A DNA stretch of 64,000 bases from Gambelia wislizenii (Eukaryota; Chordata; Lepidosauria; Squamata; Crotaphytidae): positions 383,142,687 to 383,206,686 of the forward strand of contig JAUMIR010000001.1 of NCBI GenBank assembly GCA_030847615.1, in the 5' to 3' direction. Position 1 is the stretch's first letter. Each line of letters starts with the position of its first letter. Positions 12,069 through 23,428 of the stretch are shown one piece after another. The translations under genes and the position numbers were made by a program. The notes beneath the pieces were generated by a model. It did not search any database, had not been told where the DNA came from, and saw nothing but the letters and a program-made list of their open reading frames with translations.

Positions 12069-12966
12069 AAGACTTGTCTAGAGAGACTATTTACCCTGGC
12101 TTCCCCCCAGCTTGGAGCCCTGCAGTCCTGATCACATCTTCTTGGCTTCAGAGGGTGCAATGCATGGCAACTGGGGGGGTGCCCATCAATGCCGGCCAAC
12201 ATGTGTGTTCAGCAGCTCTCATGTGCATGTAGACTTCATCCTGTTTCTGTCAGGGATGATGGGAGTTGTAGCTCTTCACCTCTGGCTCAAACTCACCACC
12301 TTGTTATGCAGCAGAGCTGACCAGCTTAGATCAGTGGTTAATACTTTCCTCCAAAGCAGAAGCAGCAGAGTTTCAGAGAATAGGCTAAGATCCTGACAAA
12401 CTCTCCAAGCCTTCTCACTCTTCTCCAGGTGTCTCCAAAACGTCTCCAGGATTCACTCAGGCAACTCAGTAGTTTTATATAAAACCTACTTTATTCTTCT
12501 ATATAAATATACTATATGGTCAACAAATCACAATCTCTACACACTACACCACCTCTACTCCACAATACATTGGCAAACATTGCAATTTTATAGCCATTGT
12601 TTATCACCACCCACTAGTTAGTTTCCACCCAGTGGGTATGTACTTCCATTCTGATTGGTCCATGTAGTTCCACTCATACTTAAGACCAACCCATGTATTT
12701 CAACATTTCACCTTGTACACTTAATGATTCCCAGGTGTTTCCATTCTGCATTCAGTACCTCTGTCCTTGGCTCTCAGGACTTCTAGATTACATTAGCAGT
12801 TTCACCTGTGTAGCTTCATAATTGCTCTTGCTTAGTCATTGTGACTTTCACATACATATTTTATTTCTTTCACTGTATGTCCCATGTTGCATTTTCCTTA
12901 ACAGTTTCATCTATGTAATGGGGAGGGGGTAATAGGCCAGATCTGGGGGCCAGAATATGCTAGCCT
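12069..12966. mobile_element. MITE related to the 49.1-kb and 47.3-kb elements
   Basis: The left end 'acttgtctagagagactatttacc' and the block 'cttggagccctgcagtcc' match the element at 49143-49681. The right part 'ggccagatctgggggccagaatatgc' matches 'ggcctaatctggggccagaatatgc' there. The copy is interrupted by the LTR at 12394-12903, and its outermost right end appears lost. Confidence 0.6.
12394..12903 (-). mobile_element. Solo LTR-like element, antisense
   Basis: On the minus strand the element starts TGTTAAGG and ends TTTGTCA, the TG...CA form of retroviral-type LTRs. Internally it has a TATA-box-like 'ggctataaaattgc' and, further on, a polyadenylation signal AATAAA within 'gaagaataaagtagg'. 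It is 510 bp with no coding sequence. The bases just outside (gatcc, gtttc) do not form a clean duplication. I cannot assign the retrovirus class. Confidence 0.55.
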
Positions 12967-13377
12967 GAAAAAGAAAAAAAAAAACCAATAGTCTATGAAA
13001 GTTGCTACAGCTTCTCTCTCAGTCTCAAAAGGTGCTACAAGATCTCTTTGCAACCATAGGTATACTGGTGGAGCTTTATGCCAGTGCCAAATGAATCCTG
13101 GCCGAAGTCTCATCTAATACATACCTTTACACTCCAATGGTATATCAAATAGTGTAGCAAACTGTCTAACACAAATTAAAAGAATTACTAGGCCTTTCTT
13201 CTTTATCCATATTAAAACCTGATAGGGATTGAATGAACAACTGTATCCAGAGTTTGTGTTCCACATGAGAGTGGCAACATCAACAATCACAAAAGTGTAT
13301 CTCATGGGTGGGGAGCCTTAGGGTCAAATCCAGCCCTCCTGGGTTCCCAAACTGCGACTCTTGGCTTCCACAAAAGA

Positions 13378-14237
13378 CATTACCTACCCTGACATCCCCC
13401 ATCCAGGAATATCATATAATTGGCAATATTTTATAATTTGGCTTGATGTGGCCTTCCACATGGTTGGCAAGTAAACAAGGGACCCCCAGATACCAAGGCT
13501 TGAGTCATGTGCAACCTAGGGAGGGGCTTTTAGAAATTTCTCAAATAGGTTATACCAGGTCAGAGTTAACACCTGGAAATGAGTCATCCACTAATGCACT
13601 CAACAATAGCAGAGTCCTCAATGGTTGCAAAATTGGTTTTTCCTCCTCTCCCCAACAATAGCAGTTGCCTGCTCCTATTCAATTCCAAATGTATCTCCCA
13701 TTAACGAACATTAATTCTTCCAGAGAACCCTTTGTCTAATCCTTTGAGAGACATTGTATTTCACTCTTAATCTCATCCCTTCAGGGGAATTATCACATAT
13801 AAATATCAAACCTAAAGCACACCAAAGGGTGCACAGATCTTCTTCCTGTAGACTTCACATCACTCTGTATAGCCATTCGGTCTTCCAGACCTCCTCACTG
13901 CCAGTTTACTTTGCAATCTCAGCTTTCCAGGATCGGTATAGTATAACCCATATTCGCCTTGCTCTATTCCTCTGTCTTCCTTCTATCTTGGATAGCCTTA
14001 TGTGATTACTTGAAGCCTGAGTGTTTGAGTGAATGCTGTTAAGATTAAATTCTCCCCCCCAAAAAATTAATTGTATGTTCTGGCTGGAAGTCTCCTCAGT
14101 GATTACCAGTATACATGGCTCAAAAGATCCTGCCATTACCTGGCCTCTTGCTGCCATTTTGAACTAATTAAATATTTCTCATATTAAGATTCAGACACTA
14201 GGGGGATCCTCGTGGACCCCACATAATTTGGGTAACA
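13378..14237 (+). mobile_element. LTR, family A (TGTTACC...GGTAACA)
   Basis: This 860-bp copy begins with a mutated CATTACC and ends with an intact GGGTAACA. It aligns by eye along its whole length with the antisense copy at 51482-53394, once that copy's nested MITE is ignored. Shared blocks include 'aggaatatcatataattgg', 'cacctggaaatgagtc', 'catataaatatc' (possible TATA box), 'ctcctcactgccagtttac' and 'cctcagtgattac'. No primer-binding site or internal genes follow, so it is a solo LTR. Confidence 0.75.
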
Positions 14238-14729
14238 AAGGGGCCGTGTCCCATTTCTCACAACATTATCATTGATTGGTTTCCAAGTTTTTCAATGCTT
14301 TTCTCCCATGTTAAAAGATTGAAATGTCTTCATAATCCTGGGTTCCCACCATGGCACCATCTTTTTGTGGTGGCAGGATTGTGTGCTCCTGTGAGGCATA
14401 AGGCTATTCTGATGGTAGCAACGCTGCTGATAGGGCGTCCCATATCAGACAGGCTTTTGTTAAGGAGCCAAACTAAATGTGCCAAACAGCTACTAAGCTG
14501 CTGCAGTAGTAGGAGGCGACATGGGTGGAGGATCTCTCAGAGACAAAGGCAGTGGCACCATAGCTAACACTTGTTAGTACTGTGCAGGAGGAGGCACACT
14601 AAACCAACTTTGAATGTCTTTTATTATAAAAACAATATGTTGTGATAATCCAAAATGAAGCAATAGATAGTCCCAGAAGATGAAAATCCAGGGATGGAAG
14701 ACACTCAACAAGCTACTGGCATAGAGCAG
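14238..14729. other. Unassigned segment before BovB
   Basis: No feature is certain. The part from about 14480 on (gaggcgacatgggtggagga, ctctcagagacaaaggcag) could be 5' BovB sequence because it leads into the BovB endonuclease region without an obvious break, but this is a weak inference. Confidence 0.35.
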
Positions 14730-15255
14730 AGGACAACTATGAGTAGCACTGTGGTTAATAATGTAACTGGACTCAAGCCAACAGCAAATCCAGCTGTCGG
14801 ATGTGCTCAGAGGTGAAAGGAAACTCTGAAGCTGCACAACACATATTATAGGAAAATTGAATGTAAGAAGCATGAATCAGGGAGAGGTAGTAAAACAAGA
14901 AATGGAATGTATAAACATCACAGTACTTGGGGTGAGCAAGCTAAAGTGGGCAGGAATGGGACATTTTGAGCCAGATCATTACACACAGTTTTATTCAGGA
15001 AATGAAAATCTAAGAAGAAATGGGGTGACATTATTAGTGAAGAGAGTTGTAGCAAAAGCAGCCAAATGATCTAACACAACGTCTGTTCAACTAATATCAA
15101 TAAAACCTCAGAGAACACCTATCAATAATCCAAGTTTTTGCTCTAACTAGAGAGGGAGAAGAAGAACAAATTGAAAGAATCTATGCTGGAATTCAGTAAA
15201 AAAATTGATCACATACCAAAACAGGACTTCTTGTCAATCATAGGTGACTGGGGAG
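14730..15255 (+). mobile_element. RTE/BovB LINE, 5' endonuclease fragment
   Basis: A 70-codon frame at 14857-15069 and the bases just before it encode the start of an apurinic-type endonuclease domain. Its N-terminal motif 'GKLNVRSMNQGEVVKQE' is followed by 'ITVLGVSKLKWAGMGHF' and 'YSGNENLRRNGVTLLV', the order typical of BovB ORF2. Further endonuclease codons follow in other frames, ending at 'IIGDW'-like sequence near 15250, so there are frameshifts and stops. Sequence after 15255 is unrelated. The fragment is inactive and supports a squamate origin, BovB being abundant there. Confidence 0.8.
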
Positions 15256-15825
15256 ATTTCCAGACCGGCTTTTTACCCTGTTGCAGGCACAGAACAGGCT
15301 CGGGAAAAGTCTTCCCTTTCAGACAATGTCGTCCCGGTCCATGCTACTCCCATGTTCCTTCCATGTTTTCCCCATCTTTTTTTTCCACGGGGAAAGATTG
15401 TCAATGGACCTCTTCTTGCAATCCTGTCATGCAATCACGAGTCTGCAAACTGATGCCCTGTGAAGCTCATGCGATCAGGAAGATCCATTCCAAACACTTC
15501 TGGGCACGATCAGGACATCCAGGTAAGTGGCACTTTTTTTTTTTTTTACCTTCCCTTGGTTACTTGTTTAATGTAAAGTGTGTTTGGGTGCTTAGTTTTC
15601 TTTTTTGACATTTGGTTTTGTTTTATTTTTTAAATTTCCCATGTGATTGATCTCTTGCGAGAATGGGCAGGATTTGGTTTTCCTGTAGTAAAAGCAGCTT
15701 TTTGACAGCTGCATTTACTGCAGGGAAGCCAAGGGGAGGGGGAGGGGTTTATCTCCCAGTAAAAGGTAGGTGTCTGAACAGTTTTCAATTATTCTGTGGC
15801 AGGAACAGGAGTGGGGCTGGAAGGT
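15256..15825. other. Unassigned segment between BovB and CR1
   Basis: This interval is richer in CpG than its surroundings, notably near 15290-15340 and 15470-15520. It includes a 145-codon frame at 15171-15608 that starts inside BovB and lacks recognisable motifs. It may be an unrecognised insertion into BovB or an older flanking sequence. Confidence 0.35.
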
Positions 15826-17378
<1,553 letters not shown>

Positions 17379-17394
17379 GAGCAGCAAAAATGCA

Positions 17395-17587
17395 TTGGAT
17401 AATGGAGCACAAGAAAGACTTTCAAAAGAAAATCAGCCTCTGCTAACACATTGGAAACTGCTTAATGCATTGTAGATGTGTAAATTGCTATTGCTTAAAA
17501 CAGTTTGTAAGCCACTCTGATAGCCTCGTGGCTGAAGAGCGGGGTATAAATAACTAATAATAATAAATAAAAATAATAATAATTATA
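17395..17587 (+). mobile_element. SINE with L2-like tail, (AATA)n end
   Basis: The sequence 'gctattgcttaaaacagtttgtaagccactctgatagcc...gaagagcggggtataaataa' ends in an AATAA-rich repeat. It is the same family as the antisense insert at 50162-50355. The 'gccgctct...gcggggtataaat' ending is typical of L2 LINEs and SINEs that borrow the L2 tail. No Pol III boxes remain because the 5' end is truncated. Confidence 0.65.
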
Positions 17588-17689
17588 GCAAAGCCTTTGT
17601 GTAGATCATAAAAACGATGGATTGTTCTTAAAGAAATGGGTGTGCCATAACATTTTATTGTCCTGATAAACCTGTACTCTGAACAGAGT

Positions 17690-17885
17690 ACAAAGACATA
17701 GCCATGTTACTGTAGCATATCAGTATGCAAAGGGATCTTGTAGCATCTTAGAGACTAACTGAGAGAAAGAAGTTGTTGCACAAACTATAGCAGACTTGGT
17801 CTTCTTCCTCAGATGCATCTGAGGAGGTAGGCTAAGTCTAACAAAGCTTATGCTACAACTTCTTTCTCTCAGTTCATCTCTCAGG
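17690..17885. mobile_element. Hairpin DNA element
   Basis: The arms 'ctgagagaaagaagttgttgc' (from about 17758) and 'gctacaacttctttctctcag' (to about 17872) are inverted repeats. A short second palindrome, cctcagatgcatctgagg, sits at the centre. The family also occurs, split by a nested insertion, at 11965-13060. It is non-coding. Confidence 0.65.
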
Positions 17886-18679
17886 TGCATTTTATCACTC
17901 TATCTATTTAACTCATATGCTGAACATATCACATATAAAGCAGGATTAGACTCAAAGGAAGGAGGCATGGATATTGGTGGAAGGAACACCAACAATTTAA
18001 AATAAGCAGATGACACCATACTACTAGCAGAAAATAGCAAAGACTTAGAATGATTACTGAAGAAAGTCAAAGCAGGAAGTGCAAAGGCAGGCTTAAAACT
18101 GAACATTAAGAAAAAAAATAGTAACCACCATTGATTTACATAACTTTAAAGTAGACAATGAATAAAGATTTTCCATCACATACATCACAAGACTAGGACT
18201 TGAAAGGGCAACTATGAAGGAACTAGACTAGATCCCAAAGTATAAAGATATATCATTGAATAGTAAAGTTATGTTTGTCCATTCCATCTTATTTCCAATT
18301 TCTTTGTATGGTTGTGAAAGTTAGACAGTAAAGAAAGCTGATAGGAAGCAAATCAACTCATTTGAAATACAGTGCTGGAGAAGAGTTCTTCGGATACCAT
18401 GGACTGCTAAAAACCCAAATAAATGGGTTCTAGAGCAAATCAAACCTGAACTCTCCCCAGACACCAAGGTGACTAACATGAGACTGCTGTACTTCGGGCA
18501 TATCATGAGAAGACATACCTCTCTAGGAAAGACCATGTGCTTCATAAGGCTGAAAGCAATAGGAAAGAGGAAGACTACATTACAGATTAATGAATCCAAT
18601 CAAGGAAGCCACAGCCCTGAGTCTGCAAGACCTGAGCAGGGATGTTGAAGATGAATGACTTGGAGGTCTTTATTCATTT
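17885..18679 (+). mobile_element. RTE/BovB LINE, RT to 3' region
   Basis: Translation in shifting frames gives the RT catalytic region 'ADDTILLAENSKDLE', then 'AKAGLKLNIKK'. Near 18340-18600 comes the BovB C-terminal block with 'FEIQCWRRVLRIPWTAKN' and 'MRLLYFGHIMRR'. Stops and frameshifts are frequent (for example around 18060 and 18330). The 3' end continues beyond a SINE inserted at about 18680-18893. Confidence 0.85.
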
Positions 18680-18893
18680 ATTGTGTGTCTTTAATATGTT
18701 TTTTACTTATGGCAACCCTAAGGTGAGCCTAACACCAGTGTTTATTGGCAAGATTTTTCTTTGTCTTCATCTGAACTGAGATAATGTGACTTACCCACAG
18801 TCACCAAGTGGGTTTCCATGGCTGAACGGGGATTCAAACCCTAGTCTCCAGAGTCATAGTCCAATGTTCAAACCACTACACCCTACTGGCTGT
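18680..18893 (-). mobile_element. tRNA-headed SINE (Sauria-SINE type), nested in BovB
   Basis: On the minus strand the B box reads gggtttgaatcccc, the A box region is 'gtagtggtttgaac', and the tail ends in the BovB-like 'ccttagggttgccataagt'. It divides the BovB copy: the RT C-terminus ends before it, and the BovB 3' end resumes after it. Similar 'attcat' sequence at both borders may be the remains of a target duplication. Confidence 0.8.
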
Positions 18894-18962
18894 CATTCAT
18901 AGGGTCACCATATATTGGAGTCTACTTTACAACAGTTAGCAACAAAATGCTGGGTTACTGGT
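18894..18962 (+). mobile_element. BovB LINE 3' tail
   Basis: 'catagggtcaccatatattgg' followed by 'agtctactttacaacagttagcaac' is the BovB 3' terminus, the same tail that lizard SINEs carry. It continues the element broken by the SINE at 18680-18893. Confidence 0.7.
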
Positions 18963-20125
18963 AGAAAGAGCTTGAAGCTAAAATATGCTGTGGGGGTTGG
19001 CCCCACCTTCTTGTTTTCAGCCCCTTCAAATACCTTATACATAAGTATTTACATCTATAAATTCAAGGTTGTATGTTATGGGGAAAGTTTGTAATTCATA
19101 TGGCTTAGGAGTGCAAGTCAACATCAGCTATTTATGGCTCTTCCTCTGGTAGGAGAAATAAATCATTATTTGCTTTTAAGTTTGTAACTGTCTTTTATGG
19201 CAATTAGTTACTATTATCATTAATCATGTGTTTCAGCTTTGTTAGGATTCCACAGTTATTTCCCCACTTTCAAAATGGGCAACTTATTGCCTAACCACAT
19301 TTCTACTGACATTGAAATTTGTGTCTCTGAGCTCCTATGATTAATCAGTTACAGAAAATATGGAACCCAAGGTTATTGTGAAGTTAACAAGTAGCCCAAG
19401 TCAATTGAGGATGATAGCCCTTCAAGATATCAGCAGGAAAATAAGCATAGCAGATGAAAACCTCAGAAGAACAATATCCACCAATATAATATACCCTTTG
19501 CTTTCATGTGAATAAAGTTTCATCCCCTGTCCCATAAGCAAATGATGAGAACCTACGTTTTGTATTATTAAACCACTGAGCTTCTTTTTATTACTGTAAT
19601 TGAAGGAAGTCTAAAAAGGTGATTTCATGGAAGAGAGGGTAGCAGTAATCTTACCTTCCTTTCAATTTATTTTTCCTGTTAACAGGAAAGTGTGGCACAT
19701 AATGAACAATAAAAGGTGTTGTGCAAACAACTTGTAGCTGAACACCTGAGTAATCAACAGTAATATTTTATGTCCTGCTTTCTTGAGAGGAACAAATAAT
19801 GGCTTTCATCTTCCTCTTCCATCTGCAGAAAAATTATGAGACACCATAATCATATACTTAAAGCAAAAAAGATTACATGACTACTCTTTGATATAATAGA
19901 CAACATATTCTTGATTTTAAACCAGGGGCTCAGCTAGATGAGAGAATTAATAGAGAAAAATAGTGCCTTACATCCCTATGGCAGAAGTTTTCATTTGTGT
20001 CCATGACTCATTCCCAAGATCGCTGGCATGGAAACTTGGCTAAGTTTGCAGTTTACACAGAGCATGCTCCCCCAAGAGATGGTGACTGTGAGTGAATTGC
20101 CTGCATAATTGTTTGAACAGCAAAG
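18963..20125. other. Unannotated DNA
   Basis: No gene is recognised. A lone transposon-end-like motif, 'aggggctcagctagatgag', lies near 19925 without an identified partner. Confidence 0.5.
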
Positions 20126-20127
20126 CA

Positions 20128-20128
20128 A

Positions 20129-20163
<35 letters not shown>
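20128..20163. repeat. (AAT)n microsatellite
   Basis: About 11 to 12 AAT units, followed at once by a T run and an A run. Confidence 0.95.
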
Positions 20164-20172
<9 letters not shown>

Positions 20173-20173
<1 letters not shown>

Positions 20174-20242
20174 AAAAAAAGCAGAAAATAGTTCTTCCGC
20201 ATCTTTCTTTTAAGGAAGAGCTATTTTCTGCTTTTAAAAAAA
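20173..20242. repeat. Perfect-looking hairpin
   Basis: The left arm 'aaaagcagaaaatagttctt' and the right arm 'aagagctattttctgctttt' are inverted copies with one mismatch, separated by about 20 bases that add a second short pairing (cttcc/ggaag). It lies just upstream of the CR1 copy and may be part of a small DNA transposon. Its nature is not resolved. Confidence 0.6.
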
Positions 20243-20436
20243 CTTTTTTTTTTTTGCTCTGCTGCTTGAACATTGGGCACATGATTGTTCCGCCGGCAAA
20301 AACAAAACAAAACAAAAAACAATGGCAGCTCTGGCCCTTGTAAGCCTGCCCCCACCAAGGTCCGACCAATCACGTTTGAGTTCTTCTATGTGCACCTATT
20401 TGAATTGTTTGTTCAGACAGCCTGTTATGCACATTT

Positions 20437-21768
20437 GTGTGCAATTTAAAAAAAAAAACATTGCGAGAAACAGTGAATGCTGTTATCACAATCTATTTGG
20501 AGTTTTCAGCGCCCATCCTTCCCAATAAGGTAAATCCCAGCACGAGCTCATCTAACACTGGAGAAAATAGTCAAACTGTCACAGAGGGAACAAGGCAAAC
20601 AGCGCAAGGACCCAACAGTGGGAGGCAAAAAAACTTGCACAGGAAGCAAGTAAAGGGAACACATGGTCTCAGATGTCTCTACACTAATGCACAGAGCATG
20701 GGAAATAAGCAAGATGAACTTGAACTCCTCGCACTACAAAACAAATATGATATAATAGGCATTACTGAAACCTGGTGGGACGAGTCTCATGATTGGAATG
20801 TAGGAATAGAGGGGTATAACCTTTATAGGAGAAACTGGCCAAACAGGAAAGGAGGAGGAATAGCATTATATGTCAGGGATATTTACACCAGTGAAGTGAT
20901 CCACGACATCAATACTGGAAGCCAGGTGGAGAGCATCTGGATAAAAATTAAAGGGGAGGGAAACAACAAGGATGTTATTGTGGGACTCTACTACAGACCC
21001 CCAAATCAGACAGAGGAATTGGATGTTGCCTTTCTAGAACAGATGAACACACATGCAGAAAGGAGAGATGTAGTAGTGATGGGGGACTTCAACTATCCTG
21101 ATATTTGCTGGCAATCTAACTCAGCCAAAACTACAAGGTCTAGCAAATTCCTTACATGCCTGGAAGACAATTTTATGGTCCAAAAGGTGGAAGAGGCAAC
21201 AAGGGGGTCAGCTATTTTAGATCTGATCCTAACCAACAGAGATGACCTGGTTAATGGGGTGCAAGAGGTGGGATCCTTAGGTGAGAGTGATCATGTTCTC
21301 CGGGAGTTTGTTATACAATGGAAAGGAGAAGCCAGGCATAGTCAGACACACATTCTTGACTTTAGGAGAGCTGATTTCAATAAACTCAGGGAAATACTGG
21401 GGGTGATCCCATGGTCAGGAATACTAAAAGAGAAGAGACCTCAAGTCGGATGGGACTTTCTCAAAAAGGAGATACTGAAGGCACAATTTCAAGCAGTACC
21501 ATTGAGGAAGAAAAATGGGAGGTGTCTCAAGAAACCAGGATGGATGACTAAAGAACTTTCAATGGAGCTAAGTTTTAAACGGAACATGTATAGGAAATGG
21601 AAAGGGGGGGAAATCACCAAAGAAGAATTCAAACAGATAGCGAACACGTGTAGGAGTAAAGTCAGAAAAGCTAAAGCACAGAATGAGCTCAGGATTGCTA
21701 GGGAGGTTAAGAACAATAAAAAGGGTTTTTTGGGTATGTCCGCAGCAAAAGGAGAAAGAAGGAAATGA
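20437..21768 (+). pseudogene. CR1 ORF2 endonuclease region
   Basis: This 443-codon frame encodes the AP-like endonuclease that nicks target DNA for target-primed reverse transcription. Motifs by residue: YTNAQS at 82-87, ITETWW with the metal-binding Glu at 109-114, YYRPP at 185-189, MGDFNYP at 215-221, DLILTNR at 262-268 and the SDH catalytic dyad at 284-286. All key endonuclease residues I can judge are present. The frame leaves the CR1 reading near residue 430 and stops at two adjacent stop codons; CR1-like coding continues in another frame and then returns. The first 75 or so residues may be upstream sequence rather than ORF2. Confidence 0.9.
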
Positions 21769-21798
21769 TAGGGCCGCTTACGTGGAGAAGATGGCAAA

Positions 21799-22755
21799 AT
21801 GCTAACAGGGGACAGAGAAAAGGCAGAATTACTCAACACCTTCTTTGCCTCGGTGTTTTCAGAAAAGGAAAAGGAGGACCAACCTGAGGATAATGGAACA
21901 GAGGACACAATAGGGGAAATCCAGCTCAAAATAAGTAAAGACGTAGTACAGGAATACCTTCTTAATCTAAATGAATTTAAATTTCCAGGACCAGATGAAC
22001 TACATCCAAGAGTATTAAAAGAGCTGGCAAATATAATCTCAGAGCCATTGGCAATAATATTTGAGAACTCCTGGAGAACAGAAGTCCCAGCAGACTGGAG
22101 GAGGGCAAACGTAGTTCCCATCTTCAAAAAGGGTAAAAAAGAGGATCCCAACAATTATCGTCCAGTTAGTCTGACATCAATACCAGGGAAGATTCTAGAG
22201 CAGATCATTAAACAGAGAGTCTGTGAACATTTAGAAGGCAATGCCATAATCACAAAAAGTCAACATGGGTTTCAGAGAAACAAGTCATGCCAGACTAATC
22301 TGATCTCTTTTTTTGATAAAGTTACCAGCTTGGTAGATGAAGGGAATGCTGTGGACATCACATACCTTGATTTCAGTAAGGCCTTTGACAAGGTTCCCCA
22401 TGACATTCTTGCAAACAAGCTTGTAAAATGTGGGCTAGACAAGTTAACTGTTCAATGGATTTGTAATTGGTTGACCGGCCGAACCCAAAGGGTGCTCAGC
22501 AGTGGCTCCTTTTTGTCTTGGAAAGATGTGACCAGTGGGGTGCAACAGGGTTCTGTCCTGGGCCCAGTGCTATTCAACATCTTTATCAATGACTTGGATG
22601 AGGGAATTAGGGGCATACTTATTAAATTTGCAGATGACACCAAATTGGGAGGAGTAGCTAATACCCTAGAGGACAGGATCAAAATTCAGAATGACCTGGA
22701 TAGACTGGAGAGCTGGGCCAAAGCTAACAAAATGAAATTCAATACGGAGAAATGT
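21799..22755 (+). pseudogene. CR1 ORF2 reverse transcriptase region
   Basis: The RT domain follows the endonuclease in the same frame, after stops and a compensating frameshift pair. Visible motifs by residue of this frame: '[10 protein letters not shown]' at 118-127, motif [10 protein letters not shown] at 190-198, motif B QQGSVLGP at 249-256 and catalytic FADD at 277-280. The catalytic residues look intact. At residue 319 the reading is cut by an inserted LINE, so the last 23 codons of the open frame (to 22827) are foreign. Confidence 0.93.
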
Positions 22756-23391
22756 CTCTCTCTGGCATTTTCTTCGCAAACGAAGATTCAGGAAGGACTC
22801 ATCCCCCGCTTTCTGCAAGCGCGCTGATGACTAAAAAGGCCAATCCGAGATAAACAAGTCCGGTTGCAAAAAGCACAGCAGAAGGTCTCCTTGGGTGATG
22901 TTTTTGGGTTGTGATTCTTTCTGTGTTGTCGTTTCTCTTCAAGACTTGTTCGTCGTGAGTTCTCAAATAAGGCTGCAGCATTGTGGATAGTGCGTCTCCA
23001 TGCCTCCCGATGTGAGGCCAGGGCGGACCACTGTTGGTGATTAATTTGGCCAAGCCTGAGATGTTGTTTCAAGGAGTCTTTGTATCGCTTTTTTGGAGCG
23101 CCCCTCTTACGCTGACCCGTGGTGAGTTCACCGTAGAGTAGTATTTTTGGGAGGCGATGGTCCTCCATCCTAGAAACATGCCCTGCCCAGCGCAGCTGTG
23201 TTCTCAATATCATGGCCTCAATGCTGGTGATCCCTGCTTGCTCAAGGACAGCAACATTTCTCACATAGTCAGTCCAGTGTATATTTAGGATTGTGCGTAG
23301 ACAGCGCTGATGAAAGCGCTCAAGGAGTTGTAGGTAGTGGCGATAGGTGACCCATGTTTCAGATCCATAAAGGAGGATAGACAGTACGATG
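22756..23391 (-). mobile_element. 5'-truncated non-LTR retrotransposon nested in CR1
   Basis: A 636-bp antisense insertion sits between two copies of gaaatgt (22749-22755 and 23392-23398), a perfect 7-bp target duplication. Removing it restores the CR1 reading order. It contains the last part of a LINE ORF2 and a short 3' UTR. That UTR ends in a CTCT run and contains a small hairpin, cttcgtttgcgaag. I could not assign the clade: it is not CR1, L2, L1 or BovB by its C-terminal motifs. Confidence 0.85.
22788..23264 (-). pseudogene. LINE ORF2 C-terminus with CCHC-type finger
   Basis: This frame is the C-terminal part of a retrotransposon polyprotein. It has 'LRWAGHVSRMEDHRLPK', 'YGELTTGQRKRGAPKKRYKD' and 'WSALASHREAWRRTI', blocks widely conserved downstream of RT in several non-LTR clades. 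It ends with a finger of the form CAFCNRTC...HQRAC. Further upstream codons, in frames up to 23391, encode 'LLYGSETW', the usual block before it. It is 5'-truncated and without RT, so it is not functional. Annotation as a host zinc-finger gene would be wrong. Confidence 0.85.
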
Positions 23392-23428
23392 GAAATGTAA
23401 AGTACTGCATTTAGGGCGGAAAAATGAA

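Larger units (their letters stand above)
11965..13060. mobile_element. Hairpin element split by a nested MITE
   Basis: The left arm (about 11985-12042) reads cttgtagctcctttgagactgag, then a GA run, then 'agttgtagcataagctttcata'. The right arm (about 12992-13047) is its reverse complement, including 'tctatgaaagttgctacagc' and 'cagtctcaaaaggtgctac'. The same hairpin family occurs uninterrupted at 17690-17885. The loop here is filled by a MITE, which itself contains an LTR. Confidence 0.65.

Noticed and set aside
13060..13377. LTR internal region upstream of the 13.4-kb LTR
   Set aside because: No primer-binding site, polypurine tract or gag/pol-like coding was seen next to the LTR.
22788..23264. 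Possible host zinc-finger protein
   Set aside because: The finger follows a LINE ORF2 C-terminus, and the whole segment is bounded by a 7-bp target duplication inside CR1.
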